The notes below the pieces were generated by a model. The model made no database searches, was not told the DNA's origin, and saw only the letters and a program-made list of their open reading frames with translations. Below, piece after piece: positions 19,208 to 27,716 of a DNA stretch of 64,000 nt. Positions within the stretch are counted from its first letter, which is position 1. Each line of letters starts with the position of its first letter. This stretch comes from Pseudomonas viciae (lineage in GTDB: Bacteria; Pseudomonadota; Gammaproteobacteria; Pseudomonadales; Pseudomonadaceae), in assembly GCF_004786035.1 (NCBI RefSeq), contig NZ_CP035088.1, positions 398,001 through 462,000 of the forward strand, given 5' to 3'. The position numbers and the translations under genes were made by a program.

Positions 19208-19645
19208 TCAGAGTTCGTTGCGATTATCAGGTTTTGAACCTAAATCCTGAGCGAAGCGGAGTAGGTAACCGTCGGGGTCTAAAACAAGAAAATTACTCTC
19301 GCCATGCAGTTGCTTGTTTTCCTTGTACCAAGCTTCTTCTACTGGTTTACGTAGTTCATGTCCCGAGGTTACTAAGGCCTTTGCCAGCGCTTTGACATCC
19401 GGACAATCAATTGAGAGATTCATCCCTCGCCCGTAGGGTTGTTGTAGAGGTTCTACTCGCCAAGGTGATTTGTGGAAATAATCTTGCTCCAGCATGAGTT
19501 GGCTCCCATGATACGAAATGAATGCAAAGCCATTTTTCGGCCTTTCGTACTCAATTTGGAATCCAATAATTTTGCAATAAAATTTTAAACTTACCTTAAT
19601 GTCAGATACGATCATCTCGGGTACAAGCTTATTAAAATCAACCAT
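19208..19645 (-). CDS. VOC/bleomycin-resistance-type protein
   Basis: This 145-residue protein is of the vicinal-oxygen-chelate fold: LVPEMIVSDIKVSLKFYCKIIGF at the start, FISYHGSQLMLEQD in the middle, MNLSIDCPDVKALAKAL, and NFLVLDPDGYLLRFAQDLG at the end. The arrangement and length match bleomycin-binding resistance proteins, which sequester drugs as dimers; VOC enzymes such as dioxygenases and fosfomycin thioltransferases are related, but a clear metal-ligand set is not evident. It is the only minus-strand gene of the island and has a strong ribosome site (AAGGAGG). In context it is a candidate self-protection protein. Confidence 0.8.
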   Translation of the reverse strand: MVDFNKLVPEMIVSDIKVSLKFYCKIIGFQIEYERPKNGFAFISYHGSQLMLEQDYFHKSPWRVEPLQQPYGRGMNLSIDCPDVKALAKALVTSGHELRKPVEEAWYKENKQLHGESNFLVLDPDGYLLRFAQDLGSKPDNRNEL

Positions 19646-19906
19646 GGAATTCTCTTCCTCCTTGAAGATGTTATGTGTGCTAAAGCATCATCAGTATGAC
19701 GCCTTGTTCTGAGAAAACCAATTTATTTTTCAGATGCTTTAACTCGTTCTTGGTCTTGTTTGTATTTAGTTAGTGATGTTTTTGTATCTAATTATGAAGG
19801 AGGCATCTGTTGGCTTTTTTTCATGAGTCGATGTGGGTTAGAATTTTAAATTGCGTATGTCGAGAGTTAACAAATAAACGTAACTTTAAATGACAGGGGA
19901 CATCCA
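19646..19906. promoter_or_regulatory. Divergent control region between the VOC and ligase genes
   Basis: This AT-rich region must hold the promoters of both the VOC gene (minus) and the ligase-ABC-F-exporter genes (plus). It contains an exact 9-base inverted repeat, TAAAGCATC (19681-19689) and GATGCTTTA (19733-19741), a possible operator or hairpin, and a small reading frame with a perfect Shine-Dalgarno, listed separately. No -35/-10 pair is clear enough to name. Confidence 0.5.
19810..19893 (+). CDS. Candidate 27-codon leader peptide
   Basis: A TTG at 19810 is preceded by AAGGAGG (19797-19803) with six bases of spacing, an ideal ribosome site. The frame runs 27 codons (begins MAFFHESMWVRIL, ends RELTNKRNFK, with a Cys-Val-Cys in the middle) and stops 13 bases before the ligase ATG. 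An internal ATG at 19831 would give 20 residues. Leader peptides are common before ABC-F resistance genes, and this one heads the operon that includes an ABC-F gene. Only the strength and spacing of the ribosome site support it; it could be chance, or an unmodified precursor peptide. Confidence 0.4.
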   Translation: MAFFHESMWVRILNCVCRELTNKRNFK

Positions 19907-21319
19907 ATGAACAAATTTCATTCCTCAGAAATCATCCAAGGTTCGCAGTTGGAAAGTGTCCGCTTGACGGCGATAAAAAAGCTGGCGCAACAAGCATTTA
20001 AACCAAGAACCGATAATTATAACCTTCAAGGTGACGCTCTCGAGTCATGGTCAAAAAACGCAGACTCAATGGGGCGATTTTTAAGCCAGGAACGCGCTGA
20101 GATAAAAAAATTCCAACTCGCGAAAATTCGAAGCTTGGTTGACAACGCGTACAAAAACGTCCCGTTTTATCGGGAACTGTATGGTGCCTGCGGTTATGAG
20201 GAGGGCGGGATCTCCAGCTTTTCGGATTTTGAGCAGCTCCCGATAGTCAACAAAGGCCTCCTTAGCAGTTTTGATGCTCGTATGATTGTAAATGATCCGG
20301 AGGCTCTTGAACTCGCTAATACCTCTCGAACATCCGGCTCAAGCGGAAAGCCCTTCACCATTTATAGTGATGACGACGATATCGTTCTAGATCATTTACA
20401 AGTGATGCGTTTTTACAATTCGTGCTTGCAGCGCCCACTCCAAAAGCATGACTGGATTTATATGCTTCATCACTCCGGATTGGCGTTTTCGTCGCTTCAT
20501 GGAATGTATAGAACCTTTCAGCTTCCTGATCTGCTTCCCAGCACACCCTTGGGTGAACACTTGATGCTCCTGCGCCCCAAGCTGCTTGTGACACTGCCAA
20601 GCTACTTGCCGTTAATACTTAAGCATAAGGCTGAAGTAAAAATGAGTGGCGTTGAAGCCATTTTAACTAATTCAGAAAGCAGTACACAGTTGGAGCGAAG
20701 CTACTACTCACAAGCCCTGGGCCTTCCTGTATTTGACGAATACAGTTCTGAAGAGGTCGGTTTGATAGCGACACAATGTGCTCATGGTCAATATCACGCT
20801 ATTGAAGACGGCGTTTACTTGGAAATTGTGAACGCTGATGTACGGGGTTACGGTAACGTTGTCTGCACAGATCTAAATAATGAATTGATGCCGTTGATTC
20901 GATTTGATCACGGAGATGTCGCCAGGCAGAAATTAGAGCCTGAGCGGTGTGCGTGCGGTAGTGATTGTACGACGTTATACGAAATAAATGGGAGGCGTGA
21001 TGATGCCTTTCGTACGCGTGAATATCACTTGGTGCCTAGCGCATCTATTCTCGCCGCGGTGGATGATATTTTGGTCACACCTGACAGAACGTTGGAAGCA
21101 TTTCGGTTAACCCAAAAAAGCGCGGAAACAATAGAACTGATGACTCGTTACGTTGGCGCGCCACACAAAAAAATGGAAGAAATTTTATTGCAGTTGAAAG
21201 AGCGACTCTCTTGTTTGTTTGGTTATTCAATCGAGCTCTTACACCGGGAAGTTGATGCTCTGCCAGAGCAGAAATCGTATAAGCGGAGAAGTATTGTCAG
21301 AGAGTGGGAGTTGAATTAG
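19907..21319 (+). CDS. PaaK/CapK-like adenylate-forming ligase
   Basis: This 470-residue protein resembles phenylacetate-CoA ligase/coenzyme F390 synthetase-like ANL enzymes. The N-terminal part reads LVDNAYKNVPFYRELY and DFEQLPIVNKGLL; the ATP loop is NTSRTSGSSGKPF (138-150); then EYSSEEVGL, IRFDHGDVA, a Cys cluster CACGSDC followed by INGRRDD, and a basic C-terminal end with QKSYKRR where the catalytic Lys usually lies. Such enzymes activate a carboxylate as an acyl-AMP for thioester or amide formation. No carrier protein or condensation domain is near, so direct amide or CoA ligation is plausible. GGGGAC precedes the ATG; the next gene starts two bases after the stop. Confidence 0.82.
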   Translation: MNKFHSSEIIQGSQLESVRLTAIKKLAQQAFKPRTDNYNLQGDALESWSKNADSMGRFLSQERAEIKKFQLAKIRSLVDNAYKNVPFYRELYGACGYEEGGISSFSDFEQLPIVNKGLLSSFDARMIVNDPEALELANTSRTSGSSGKPFTIYSDDDDIVLDHLQVMRFYNSCLQRPLQKHDWIYMLHHSGLAFSSLHGMYRTFQLPDLLPSTPLGEHLMLLRPKLLVTLPSYLPLILKHKAEVKMSGVEAILTNSESSTQLERSYYSQALGLPVFDEYSSEEVGLIATQCAHGQYHAIEDGVYLEIVNADVRGYGNVVCTDLNNELMPLIRFDHGDVARQKLEPERCACGSDCTTLYEINGRRDDAFRTREYHLVPSASILAAVDDILVTPDRTLEAFRLTQKSAETIELMTRYVGAPHKKMEEILLQLKERLSCLFGYSIELLHREVDALPEQKSYKRRSIVREWELN

Positions 21320-21321
21320 TC

Positions 21322-22785
21322 ATGTCCTTGGTGAAGCTGGAAGGCGTTTCTTTGTCTTTGAGCGGGAAAGTGCTTTTTAAGGACGTTAATTTCTCCATCC
21401 AGGCGGGAGACAAAATAGGCGTTATCGGTAATAACGGCTCTGGGAAAACTTCGTTGCTACGCAGTATTGCAAAGCATATAAATGAGCATGAAGGTATCAT
21501 CGCCCATTCCAAGGGGTTGCGATGTCAATATGTAGAGCAGGGCTTTCCAGAACAATGGGATGAGTTATCTGCTTCTGGAATATTGGAAAGTTATCTATGC
21601 GATTCTGTTGATGATAGATGGAGAGTAGACTATGTGCTTGAACTATGTGGCTTTCCGAAAGACCATCGGTCGCTGCCGTTCAATCAGCTGAATGGTGGCT
21701 GGAAAAAAACGCTAATGATTGCCAAGGCAATTCTAGTAGAACCTGATCTCTTGCTGTTAGATGAGCCGACAAATCATTTGGATCAGGACCACATTGCGAA
21801 CATTATACGCCTGCTTAGAGACAGTAATATCGTCCCTACATTTGTTGTGATCAGTCACAATCGTAGTTTTCTGGATTCAGTCACACAAAGTACATTAATT
21901 CTCCAGGATAGAACCATTTCCTACTTTGGTTTTTCCTTTACGCAGGCCCGGAAGCTGTTCCTGGAGCAAGAGCATGCCTCGGCGTGTTCTAGAACAGAAG
22001 TCATGAATGAGATTCAACGATTAAAGAAAAGCGCTCAGTTTCAACGTCAATTAGGGGTTAATAACTATAGTGACAAGGCGTTGCAGAAGGCTAAAAAAAT
22101 AGAGAAAAGAATCAAGATTATTGAGGCTTCAGTACCCGAAAAACAAACCTCGCGTAAAGCCGGGATTACATTGGAAGTGGACGAATTCAAAGCCAGACAC
22201 ATTTTGCGGATCGAGGGTTTGAGGTTGTATTCAACTCCAGAGCATATGCTATTCGCCATAGAGTCCTTGGTGGTCAACAGGGGAGACCGATTGGTGATTT
22301 CTGGCGCCAATGGTTGTGGTAAGAGTACTTTGCTAAAGGCCATCATCAATGAATCGAGCCTGTCAATAAAAATGGGTCCATCGGTCAAAATTGCGGTGCT
22401 TGATCAGGAGCTTTCGTTATTACCACCCGGTGCTGAGGTGTTGGAGTTTTTTATGAATAGTTTTGAACTCGACCGACAACAGGCCATTAATAAGCTCGCG
22501 GCCTCAGGTTTTTCATATATTGAGTCTCAAAAGAAAATTGAGCAACTCAGTTACGGTGAGCGAGCACGCCTTGCGATGTTGATGCTTCGCTTAACCAACC
22601 CAAATTTTTTGATTTTAGACGAGCCAACCAATCATTTGGATATCAGCTCCCAAGAAATGCTTGAGGGTGAGATACAGCGTCTTAATGCGGCCGCATTAAT
22701 AGTTTCGCATGATATTAGATTTATTGAAAATGTCGGAACTCGCTTTTTTGAGATTGCAGACGGGCGGTGTAGAGAACGTCTTTAA
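21322..22785 (+). CDS. ABC-F family ATPase, probable ribosome-protection protein
   Basis: This 487-residue soluble protein has two ABC domains and no membrane segment. Domain 1 has IGNNGSGKTS (35-44), a degenerate signature LNGGWKKTLMIAKAI and LLLDEPTNHLD; domain 2 has SGANGCGKST, LSYGERARLAML and LILDEPTNHLD. Between them lies a charged helical linker (about 215-275, EIQRLKKSAQFQRQ through KKIEKRIKIIE) typical of the ribosomal P-site-reaching motif. The paired DEPTNHLD boxes define ABC-F proteins, which act on the ribosome; some displace antibiotics. It is shorter than the housekeeping EttA or Uup. Placement with a biosynthetic ligase and an exporter suggests producer self-resistance. A GTG at 21304 is an alternative start. 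Confidence 0.88.
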   Translation: MSLVKLEGVSLSLSGKVLFKDVNFSIQAGDKIGVIGNNGSGKTSLLRSIAKHINEHEGIIAHSKGLRCQYVEQGFPEQWDELSASGILESYLCDSVDDRWRVDYVLELCGFPKDHRSLPFNQLNGGWKKTLMIAKAILVEPDLLLLDEPTNHLDQDHIANIIRLLRDSNIVPTFVVISHNRSFLDSVTQSTLILQDRTISYFGFSFTQARKLFLEQEHASACSRTEVMNEIQRLKKSAQFQRQLGVNNYSDKALQKAKKIEKRIKIIEASVPEKQTSRKAGITLEVDEFKARHILRIEGLRLYSTPEHMLFAIESLVVNRGDRLVISGANGCGKSTLLKAIINESSLSIKMGPSVKIAVLDQELSLLPPGAEVLEFFMNSFELDRQQAINKLAASGFSYIESQKKIEQLSYGERARLAMLMLRLTNPNFLILDEPTNHLDISSQEMLEGEIQRLNAAALIVSHDIRFIENVGTRFFEIADGRCRERL

Positions 22786-22959
22786 GACGGATCTTGGAAG
22801 GCCGCTTAAGAGTTGCGCCAGTAAGTGTCGAATTTCCGGCAGATATTCTTGGAAGAATTTTTTAACGGGTTTAGTAAGTTTGGCGAGTGTTGTTGCGATA
22901 TTAACGGCATCTACAAAAAGCGATGCTACGGTATTAGGCTATAGAAGCTATGGACACCT
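22786..22959. other. 174-base gap between the ABC-F and exporter genes
   Basis: AT-rich. A frame that begins inside the ABC-F gene stays open across the gap and overlaps the ATPase start by 13 bases; it encodes a hydrophobic stretch (FLTGLVSLASVVAILTAS), but I see no ribosome site within the gap. ATTCTTGGAAGAAT followed by TTTTTAA (around 22849-22866) might weakly terminate transcription. Confidence 0.35.
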
Positions 22960-23970
22960 ATGGAAGCGTTGATTGATTTGCAATCAGTCTGTAAAGATTA
23001 TTATTTGGCCGGTGAAACGGAAGGAATTGCTCAATGGTGTAAGCAGTTAATAAAGCCAACGTATGTGCCGTTTCAGGCTTTAAGCTCTATCGATTTCCGG
23101 GTCAAGGCCGGTGCCGCGGTAGGATTTATTGGACCTAATGGGGCGGGTAAGTCCAGTTTAATAAAAATCCTGTGTGGAATTCAAAAACCTTCCTCGGGGA
23201 CTGTTAGAGTTCTCGGCTTTGATCCCAGTCGCCGCGAAAGAGCGTTTCTCAAGCAAATTGGTGTTGTGTTTGGACACAAAACTTCATTGTGGTGGGATCT
23301 GCCGGTGAAGATTAGCTTGAATACCTACAAAGAGATTTACAATATTAACGATGATGATTATCGCACGCGCCTTGTTGAACTGACCGAGGCGCTAAACCTT
23401 AGTAAGGTCCTGCATAAACCTGTGCGCAACCTCAGCCTGGGGGAGCGTGTCAAATGCGAGCTGACGTTAAATCTCCTGCATGCACCGAAGTTGATTTTTT
23501 TGGATGAGCCGACGGTTGGGCTGGATGTTACGTCTAAATATGAGATTCGTAGATATCTGAATTATAAAAGAAAGGAAGATGATCTATCAGTCTTTCTTAC
23601 AAGTCACGATTTGGGCGATATCGAATCCTGCTGCGACGATGCGATTATTATTGATAAAGGGAGAATACGTTTTGATGGTTCCATGCGCGAATTAAGTGCG
23701 AATTTTAAAGCGAATATAAAGTTGACTGTCAGTACACAAGACCCCGCTTGGAGCGAGCGGGGGCTGTTGGAATTTAAGGAGATCATCGGCAGATTTTCGA
23801 ATATAAGTGTTCTTAACGATGGCGCCCATCAGGCGACTTACCTTGTCCCCAAGGCCTCTTTGAGTTCGATTTTTGAGATGTTTCGAGAGGGGGTTTACGA
23901 TTTGGAGGTCTCCCCTGTGGATTTTGAAAATAATGTAGTTAATCTTTTCAAGACCTGGTCGGGTGAGTGA
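22960..23970 (+). CDS. ABC-2-type exporter ATP-binding protein
   Basis: This 336-residue ATPase has FIGPNGAGKSSLIKIL (Walker A), a signature LSLGERVKCEL, LIFLDEPTVGLD (Walker B) and LTSHDLGDIE (H-loop), followed by roughly 100 residues of C-terminal domain. It fits the COG4586-type ATPases that pair with two DUF990-like permeases, which is what follows. The initiator ATG at 22960 has only a weak upstream AGAAG. The transporter probably exports the island product or a toxic compound across the inner membrane. Confidence 0.88.
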   Translation: MEALIDLQSVCKDYYLAGETEGIAQWCKQLIKPTYVPFQALSSIDFRVKAGAAVGFIGPNGAGKSSLIKILCGIQKPSSGTVRVLGFDPSRRERAFLKQIGVVFGHKTSLWWDLPVKISLNTYKEIYNINDDDYRTRLVELTEALNLSKVLHKPVRNLSLGERVKCELTLNLLHAPKLIFLDEPTVGLDVTSKYEIRRYLNYKRKEDDLSVFLTSHDLGDIESCCDDAIIIDKGRIRFDGSMRELSANFKANIKLTVSTQDPAWSERGLLEFKEIIGRFSNISVLNDGAHQATYLVPKASLSSIFEMFREGVYDLEVSPVDFENNVVNLFKTWSGE

Positions 23971-23973
23971 GTT

Positions 23974-24762
23974 GTGAACAGTGCTGCTTATTTAAAGCTT
24001 ATGCAGGCCGGTTTGCTTTCGGTGTATAGGGACCGGTCCATGTTAATTACCGACTTGGTAATCGCCACCGGGGTGCCTTTCTTTATACAGTTTGCTATCT
24101 GGCGCTTTGTTTATACAGGCGAGCGCGCCGGTGCATTGCCTGAATATACCTTGGAAGAAACCTACCTCTATTATGTTGCGGTGTTGGCTCTCAATCGATT
24201 GAACAATGCCTACGATCTGATTGTAAGAGTCTCAACCCATGTGCATGAAGGCCGGCTAGAGGGGGTGTTTATAAAGCCGATTAGTTATTTTACGTACAAT
24301 TTATTTGTCTTCTTTGGTGAGAGTGTTCTCTACTATATTCCTGTTCTGATTATTTCAGTTTTTGTAATGGTTACGGGAGGGGAGTGGACAGGTGTTCTTG
24401 GATTTGTCGTGCTGAGCTTGGTTAATTTGCTCTTTTGTTTCTTGCTGGGCTTTTTGATGTCATTGTCGACGTTTTGGTTAACTCGACCCGATATGACGCT
24501 TGCTTTTCAGGTTATCTTGGCCAGCGTGATCGGTGGCACGCTATTGCCTATCGCTTATTGGCCGGATTATCTGCAGCCTTTAATGAAATATAATCCTTTT
24601 CGGCTGATAATCAGTGGTCCAGCGGAGTTTTTGTTACGCCCAAGCAATGCCTTGCTTGTGGAACTTCTGTGTCTTTATGTTTTCTGGTCGGTCGTGGTGT
24701 GGCTGGCTTGCAAAGTTACATTTAGGTACGCCACTAACAGATACTCGGGAGCCGGAGGTTAA
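23974..24762 (+). CDS. ABC-2-type exporter permease 1 (COG4587-like)
   Basis: This 262-residue integral membrane protein has about six hydrophobic segments, including LVIATGVPFFIQFAIW, VLYYIPVLIISVFVMV, LSLVNLLFCFLLGFLMSL, VILASVIGGTLLPIAYW and LLCLYVFWSVVVWLA. The layout matches the DUF990/ABC-2 permease group found next to COG4586 ATPases. It starts at a GTG three bases after the ATPase stop and ends directly at the next start codon, so the three transporter genes are one unit. Confidence 0.83.
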   Translation: MNSAAYLKLMQAGLLSVYRDRSMLITDLVIATGVPFFIQFAIWRFVYTGERAGALPEYTLEETYLYYVAVLALNRLNNAYDLIVRVSTHVHEGRLEGVFIKPISYFTYNLFVFFGESVLYYIPVLIISVFVMVTGGEWTGVLGFVVLSLVNLLFCFLLGFLMSLSTFWLTRPDMTLAFQVILASVIGGTLLPIAYWPDYLQPLMKYNPFRLIISGPAEFLLRPSNALLVELLCLYVFWSVVVWLACKVTFRYATNRYSGAGG

Positions 24763-25533
24763 ATGCATATTCTGGCGTTGCTTGGAAATGCTGTAAAAGA
24801 AGAGGCTCGCTATAAAGTTAATTTGTTAGGTGGGGTCTTGGCGCTGCTCATGCTATACGGTTTGCAGTTCGTTTTTTTTGACGTAATAAGTTCGTTTGTG
24901 ATCACTGAAGAGGTCGGTATTAACTGGTTTCTTATTTTTTTCATGACGTACGCATTAGGAGGCTTGTTGGTGAGTTTTTTCAGCTCAGCCATCGCCGGTT
25001 TTTTTCGACAGCTTACTCAGGGAAGGGTCGATGTACTTTTGGTGCGGCCTGTTAACTTGTTTGTGCTGATATTGTTTAGATGGTGTCAGGTGTATTACTT
25101 ATGGGTGGCTTTGTTGTTGATCGTTTTCTTTGTTCTCTCGGGGAAAATCAACTTTGAACCTTTTTTGATGAGCGCTGTTAATACGCTTGTGTATATTGTT
25201 TGTCTGGTTGTTGGCGTGCTGGCAAGTATTGCTTTTATTTTGACCTTGAACTCGTTTTCCTTTATCACGCAGCGAGACTTGCCGGTTGATTATATACATT
25301 CATCCATTTTTACATTTGCGTTGTTACCAGCGGCTTTTTATTCGAAAGTGGTCCTGTACTTTTTTGTTGCGACTTTGCCTATGATTGTATTCGCATCCGT
25401 TGCATTGGATGGGTTATATAACGGGTTGACTCCATTTGTTTTGATTTATTTTTTTGCAGTGATAATTGCCCTGTGTTTGGCTATTAAAGTCGTCTACGGG
25501 TTATTTAATCGTTTCGATAGTGTGGGGGGATGA
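24763..25533 (+). CDS. ABC-2-type exporter permease 2 (COG3694-like)
   Basis: This 256-residue membrane protein has about six hydrophobic segments, among them LLGGVLALLMLYGLQFVFF, WFLIFFMTYALGGLLVSFF, WVALLLIVFFVLSG and LVYIVCLVVGVLASIAFIL. Its ATG directly follows the TAA of permease 1, with GGAG in the preceding codons. With the ATPase and permease 1 it forms a heteromeric exporter. It is the last gene of the AT-rich island. Confidence 0.83.
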   Translation: MHILALLGNAVKEEARYKVNLLGGVLALLMLYGLQFVFFDVISSFVITEEVGINWFLIFFMTYALGGLLVSFFSSAIAGFFRQLTQGRVDVLLVRPVNLFVLILFRWCQVYYLWVALLLIVFFVLSGKINFEPFLMSAVNTLVYIVCLVVGVLASIAFILTLNSFSFITQRDLPVDYIHSSIFTFALLPAAFYSKVVLYFFVATLPMIVFASVALDGLYNGLTPFVLIYFFAVIIALCLAIKVVYGLFNRFDSVGG

Positions 25534-25560
25534 AATAAAGAACCAGCGACGAGATCAATA

Positions 25561-25641
25561 GGCCTCCTTCAAGGAGGGCGGTACTGTTCATTTAAAGGGA
25601 GGGGGATAAACTCATGGCGAGGGAGCAAGCTCCCTCGCCAG
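25561..25641. terminator. Palindromes closing the island (possible bidirectional terminator)
   Basis: CCTCC/GGAGG pairs around 25564-25578, and a REP-like palindrome GCGAGGGAGC-AA-GCTCCCTCGC lies at 25618-25640. They sit between the exporter operon and the convergent chemoreceptor gene. Neither has a long T-run, so terminator function is inferred from position. Confidence 0.45.
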
Positions 25642-25674
25642 AACGTCTTCGGCTTCAGAGGCTCGGGATGCAGG

Positions 25675-27579
25675 TTAAACCCTGAACCGCCCCACCAACG
25701 TCTGCAAATGAACCCCCAACCGCGCCAGTTCAGCGCTCGAAGCGGCAGTCTCTTCACTGGACGACGCCGTTTGCTCCGACACATCACGTACATTCAGCAC
25801 ACTGCGGTTGATCTCTTCGGCCACGGCACTCTGCTGCTCGGCGGCGGCGGCGATCTGTTGGTTCATCGACTGGATCGCCGAGACGGTACGGGTGATGTTT
25901 TCCAACGAGCCTCCGGCGCGACGGGTCAGTTCGACGCTGCTGTCGGTCAAGTTGCGGCTGTTGTCCAGCGTGGTCGCGACCTGTTCGGTGCCTGATTGCA
26001 GGCCGACGATCAGTTGCTCGATTTCTTCAGTGGACTTCTGAGTGCGCTGGGCCAGGCTGCGAACCTCGTCGGCCACCACGGCGAAACCACGACCGGCTTC
26101 ACCGGCCCGGGCCGCCTCGATGGCGGCGTTGAGGGCCAGCAGGTTGGTTTGCTGGGCGACGGATTTGATCACATCCAGCACACTGCCGATCTTGTCGCTT
26201 TCTCGCTTCAGATCGCCCATGGCGGTGGTGGAGTTACCGACTTCGAGTGCCAGGCGTTCGATCTGGGCAATCGCTTCTCCGACCACCTTGTCGCCTTCGC
26301 GCGCCTGGGCATCGGCAGCGGCTGCGGCCTCGGAGGCTTCTTCGGCATTGCGGGCCACTTCCTGCACCGTGGCGGTCATTTCGTGCATGGCGGTGGCGAC
26401 CTGGTCGGTTTCCACTTTCTGGCTGTTGACCCCGGCGCTGGTCTGTTCGGTGACTGCAGAGAGTTGCTCGGCGGCGCTGGCGATTTGCGTGACGCCCTCG
26501 CTGATGCCGCCGATCAATTGCCGCAGGCCCACGGTCATGCTCTGCATGGCGCGCTGTAGCTGGCCCAGTTCGTCGCGGCGGTCGGAGTTGAGGTTGTGGG
26601 TCAAGTCGCCCGCCGCCACACGTTCGGCGATCTTGAGGGTCTGGCCCAGGGGGCCGACGATCTGCCGGGTGATGACCAAGGCCGCGATGACACCGAACAG
26701 CAACGCGAGCACGGCAGCCGATGCCAGGAAGGTCTTGGCCTTGGCTGCGTCGTGGTCGCGAACGGCCGTCTGGGACACTGTCAGCTTTTGGCTGGCGTCG
26801 AGCAACACGTCGCCTTGTTCTGTCATGCGCTTGAGTGCAGCGGCATTGTCGATCTGGGAGTCACGGAATTGACTGACCGCTGCGCGGTAGGCGTTGATCG
26901 AGTCGTTGGCCTGTTGCAGGTTGGCGGCGTGCTCCTCGGGTACCTGCTCCGGCAAGCGGGCGAGCAGTTTGAGGACCGTGTCGATGGCCTCGAGAGCCGG
27001 TTGCTGGGCTTCGCTTTTGCCACTGTAGGTGTAGCCGCGAACTTGATAGCGCGCTTGCTGGACCGCCTTGCTCAGGGTCACAACGCTGTTGAACTGGGCG
27101 ACGCTGTCGCCTTGCAGTAGCGATTTCTCCACTTCAGCGACGCGGGCCACGGCGTTGTCGGCACTGGCGCCAAGTTTGCTGCGGGCATCTTCACGGCTCA
27201 CGGTGGCGCGGGTCATCTCGGCGAAGGCGCTTTTGTACTCGGCGACGGCGGCCAATTGCTTGTCGATCAGCGCTACATCGGCTGGTTGCTCGATCAGTTG
27301 GCGAGCGGTCTGGAGCCCAGCTTCGAGTTTGCCGAGCAGGTCGTTGACTTGCTGCGGGCCGTTCTCGCCCCGTGTGGTGTAGTAGTCCATGCGGGCGAGG
27401 CGCAAGTCCTTGGTCAAATCGTTCAGGCTGGCAATGAACCCCAGTTTGTCGCCACGGCTGATCACGTTACCCAAGCCGCTCCAGCCGGTGAAGGCGATCA
27501 TCACGGTCAGGAACAGCACCAGGCCGAAGCCGAAACCAAGTTTTCGATTGACGCCTACGTTACCTAGCCATCGGAACAT
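25675..27579 (-). CDS. Methyl-accepting chemotaxis protein 1 (tandem copy)
   Basis: This 634-residue chemoreceptor has an N-terminal membrane segment ([20 protein letters not shown]), an all-helical periplasmic domain of about 250 residues, a second membrane segment ([18 protein letters not shown]) and HAMP (starting [23 protein letters not shown]). A cytoplasmic signalling domain follows, with the conserved hairpin tip near 488-510 ([20 protein letters not shown]). The periplasmic length and the [15 protein letters not shown] segment suggest a helical-bimodular sensor like P. putida McpS; the ligand is unknown. There is no C-terminal CheR-binding pentapeptide. AGGGAG precedes the ATG. A close paralogue lies directly upstream. 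Confidence 0.93.
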   Translation of the reverse strand: MFRWLGNVGVNRKLGFGFGLVLFLTVMIAFTGWSGLGNVISRGDKLGFIASLNDLTKDLRLARMDYYTTRGENGPQQVNDLLGKLEAGLQTARQLIEQPADVALIDKQLAAVAEYKSAFAEMTRATVSREDARSKLGASADNAVARVAEVEKSLLQGDSVAQFNSVVTLSKAVQQARYQVRGYTYSGKSEAQQPALEAIDTVLKLLARLPEQVPEEHAANLQQANDSINAYRAAVSQFRDSQIDNAAALKRMTEQGDVLLDASQKLTVSQTAVRDHDAAKAKTFLASAAVLALLFGVIAALVITRQIVGPLGQTLKIAERVAAGDLTHNLNSDRRDELGQLQRAMQSMTVGLRQLIGGISEGVTQIASAAEQLSAVTEQTSAGVNSQKVETDQVATAMHEMTATVQEVARNAEEASEAAAAADAQAREGDKVVGEAIAQIERLALEVGNSTTAMGDLKRESDKIGSVLDVIKSVAQQTNLLALNAAIEAARAGEAGRGFAVVADEVRSLAQRTQKSTEEIEQLIVGLQSGTEQVATTLDNSRNLTDSSVELTRRAGGSLENITRTVSAIQSMNQQIAAAAEQQSAVAEEINRSVLNVRDVSEQTASSSEETAASSAELARLGVHLQTLVGRFRV

Positions 27580-27716
27580 GCCGTTACTCCCTGCAGCGTT
27601 GAGTTTATATGCTGGGAGCTATATCGACCGGTTGGAAGGGATCTGTAGTGAATAGGCGTCAGTTGCTTTGCGTCGCGAGCAAGCTGCCTCGCCACGTGTT
27701 GCCGCTTTTTCGGTGC

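Noticed and set aside
19810..25533. Microcin C-like peptide-nucleotide system (short peptide, aminopropyl enzyme, exporter)
   Set aside because: No MccB-type adenylating ThiF-fold enzyme or major-facilitator MccC is present, and the ligase is of a different fold.
14139..25674. Integrative element with integrase, tRNA target or attachment repeats
   Set aside because: No integrase, transposase, tRNA gene or matching direct repeats were found at either edge; transfer is inferred only from base composition and gene content.
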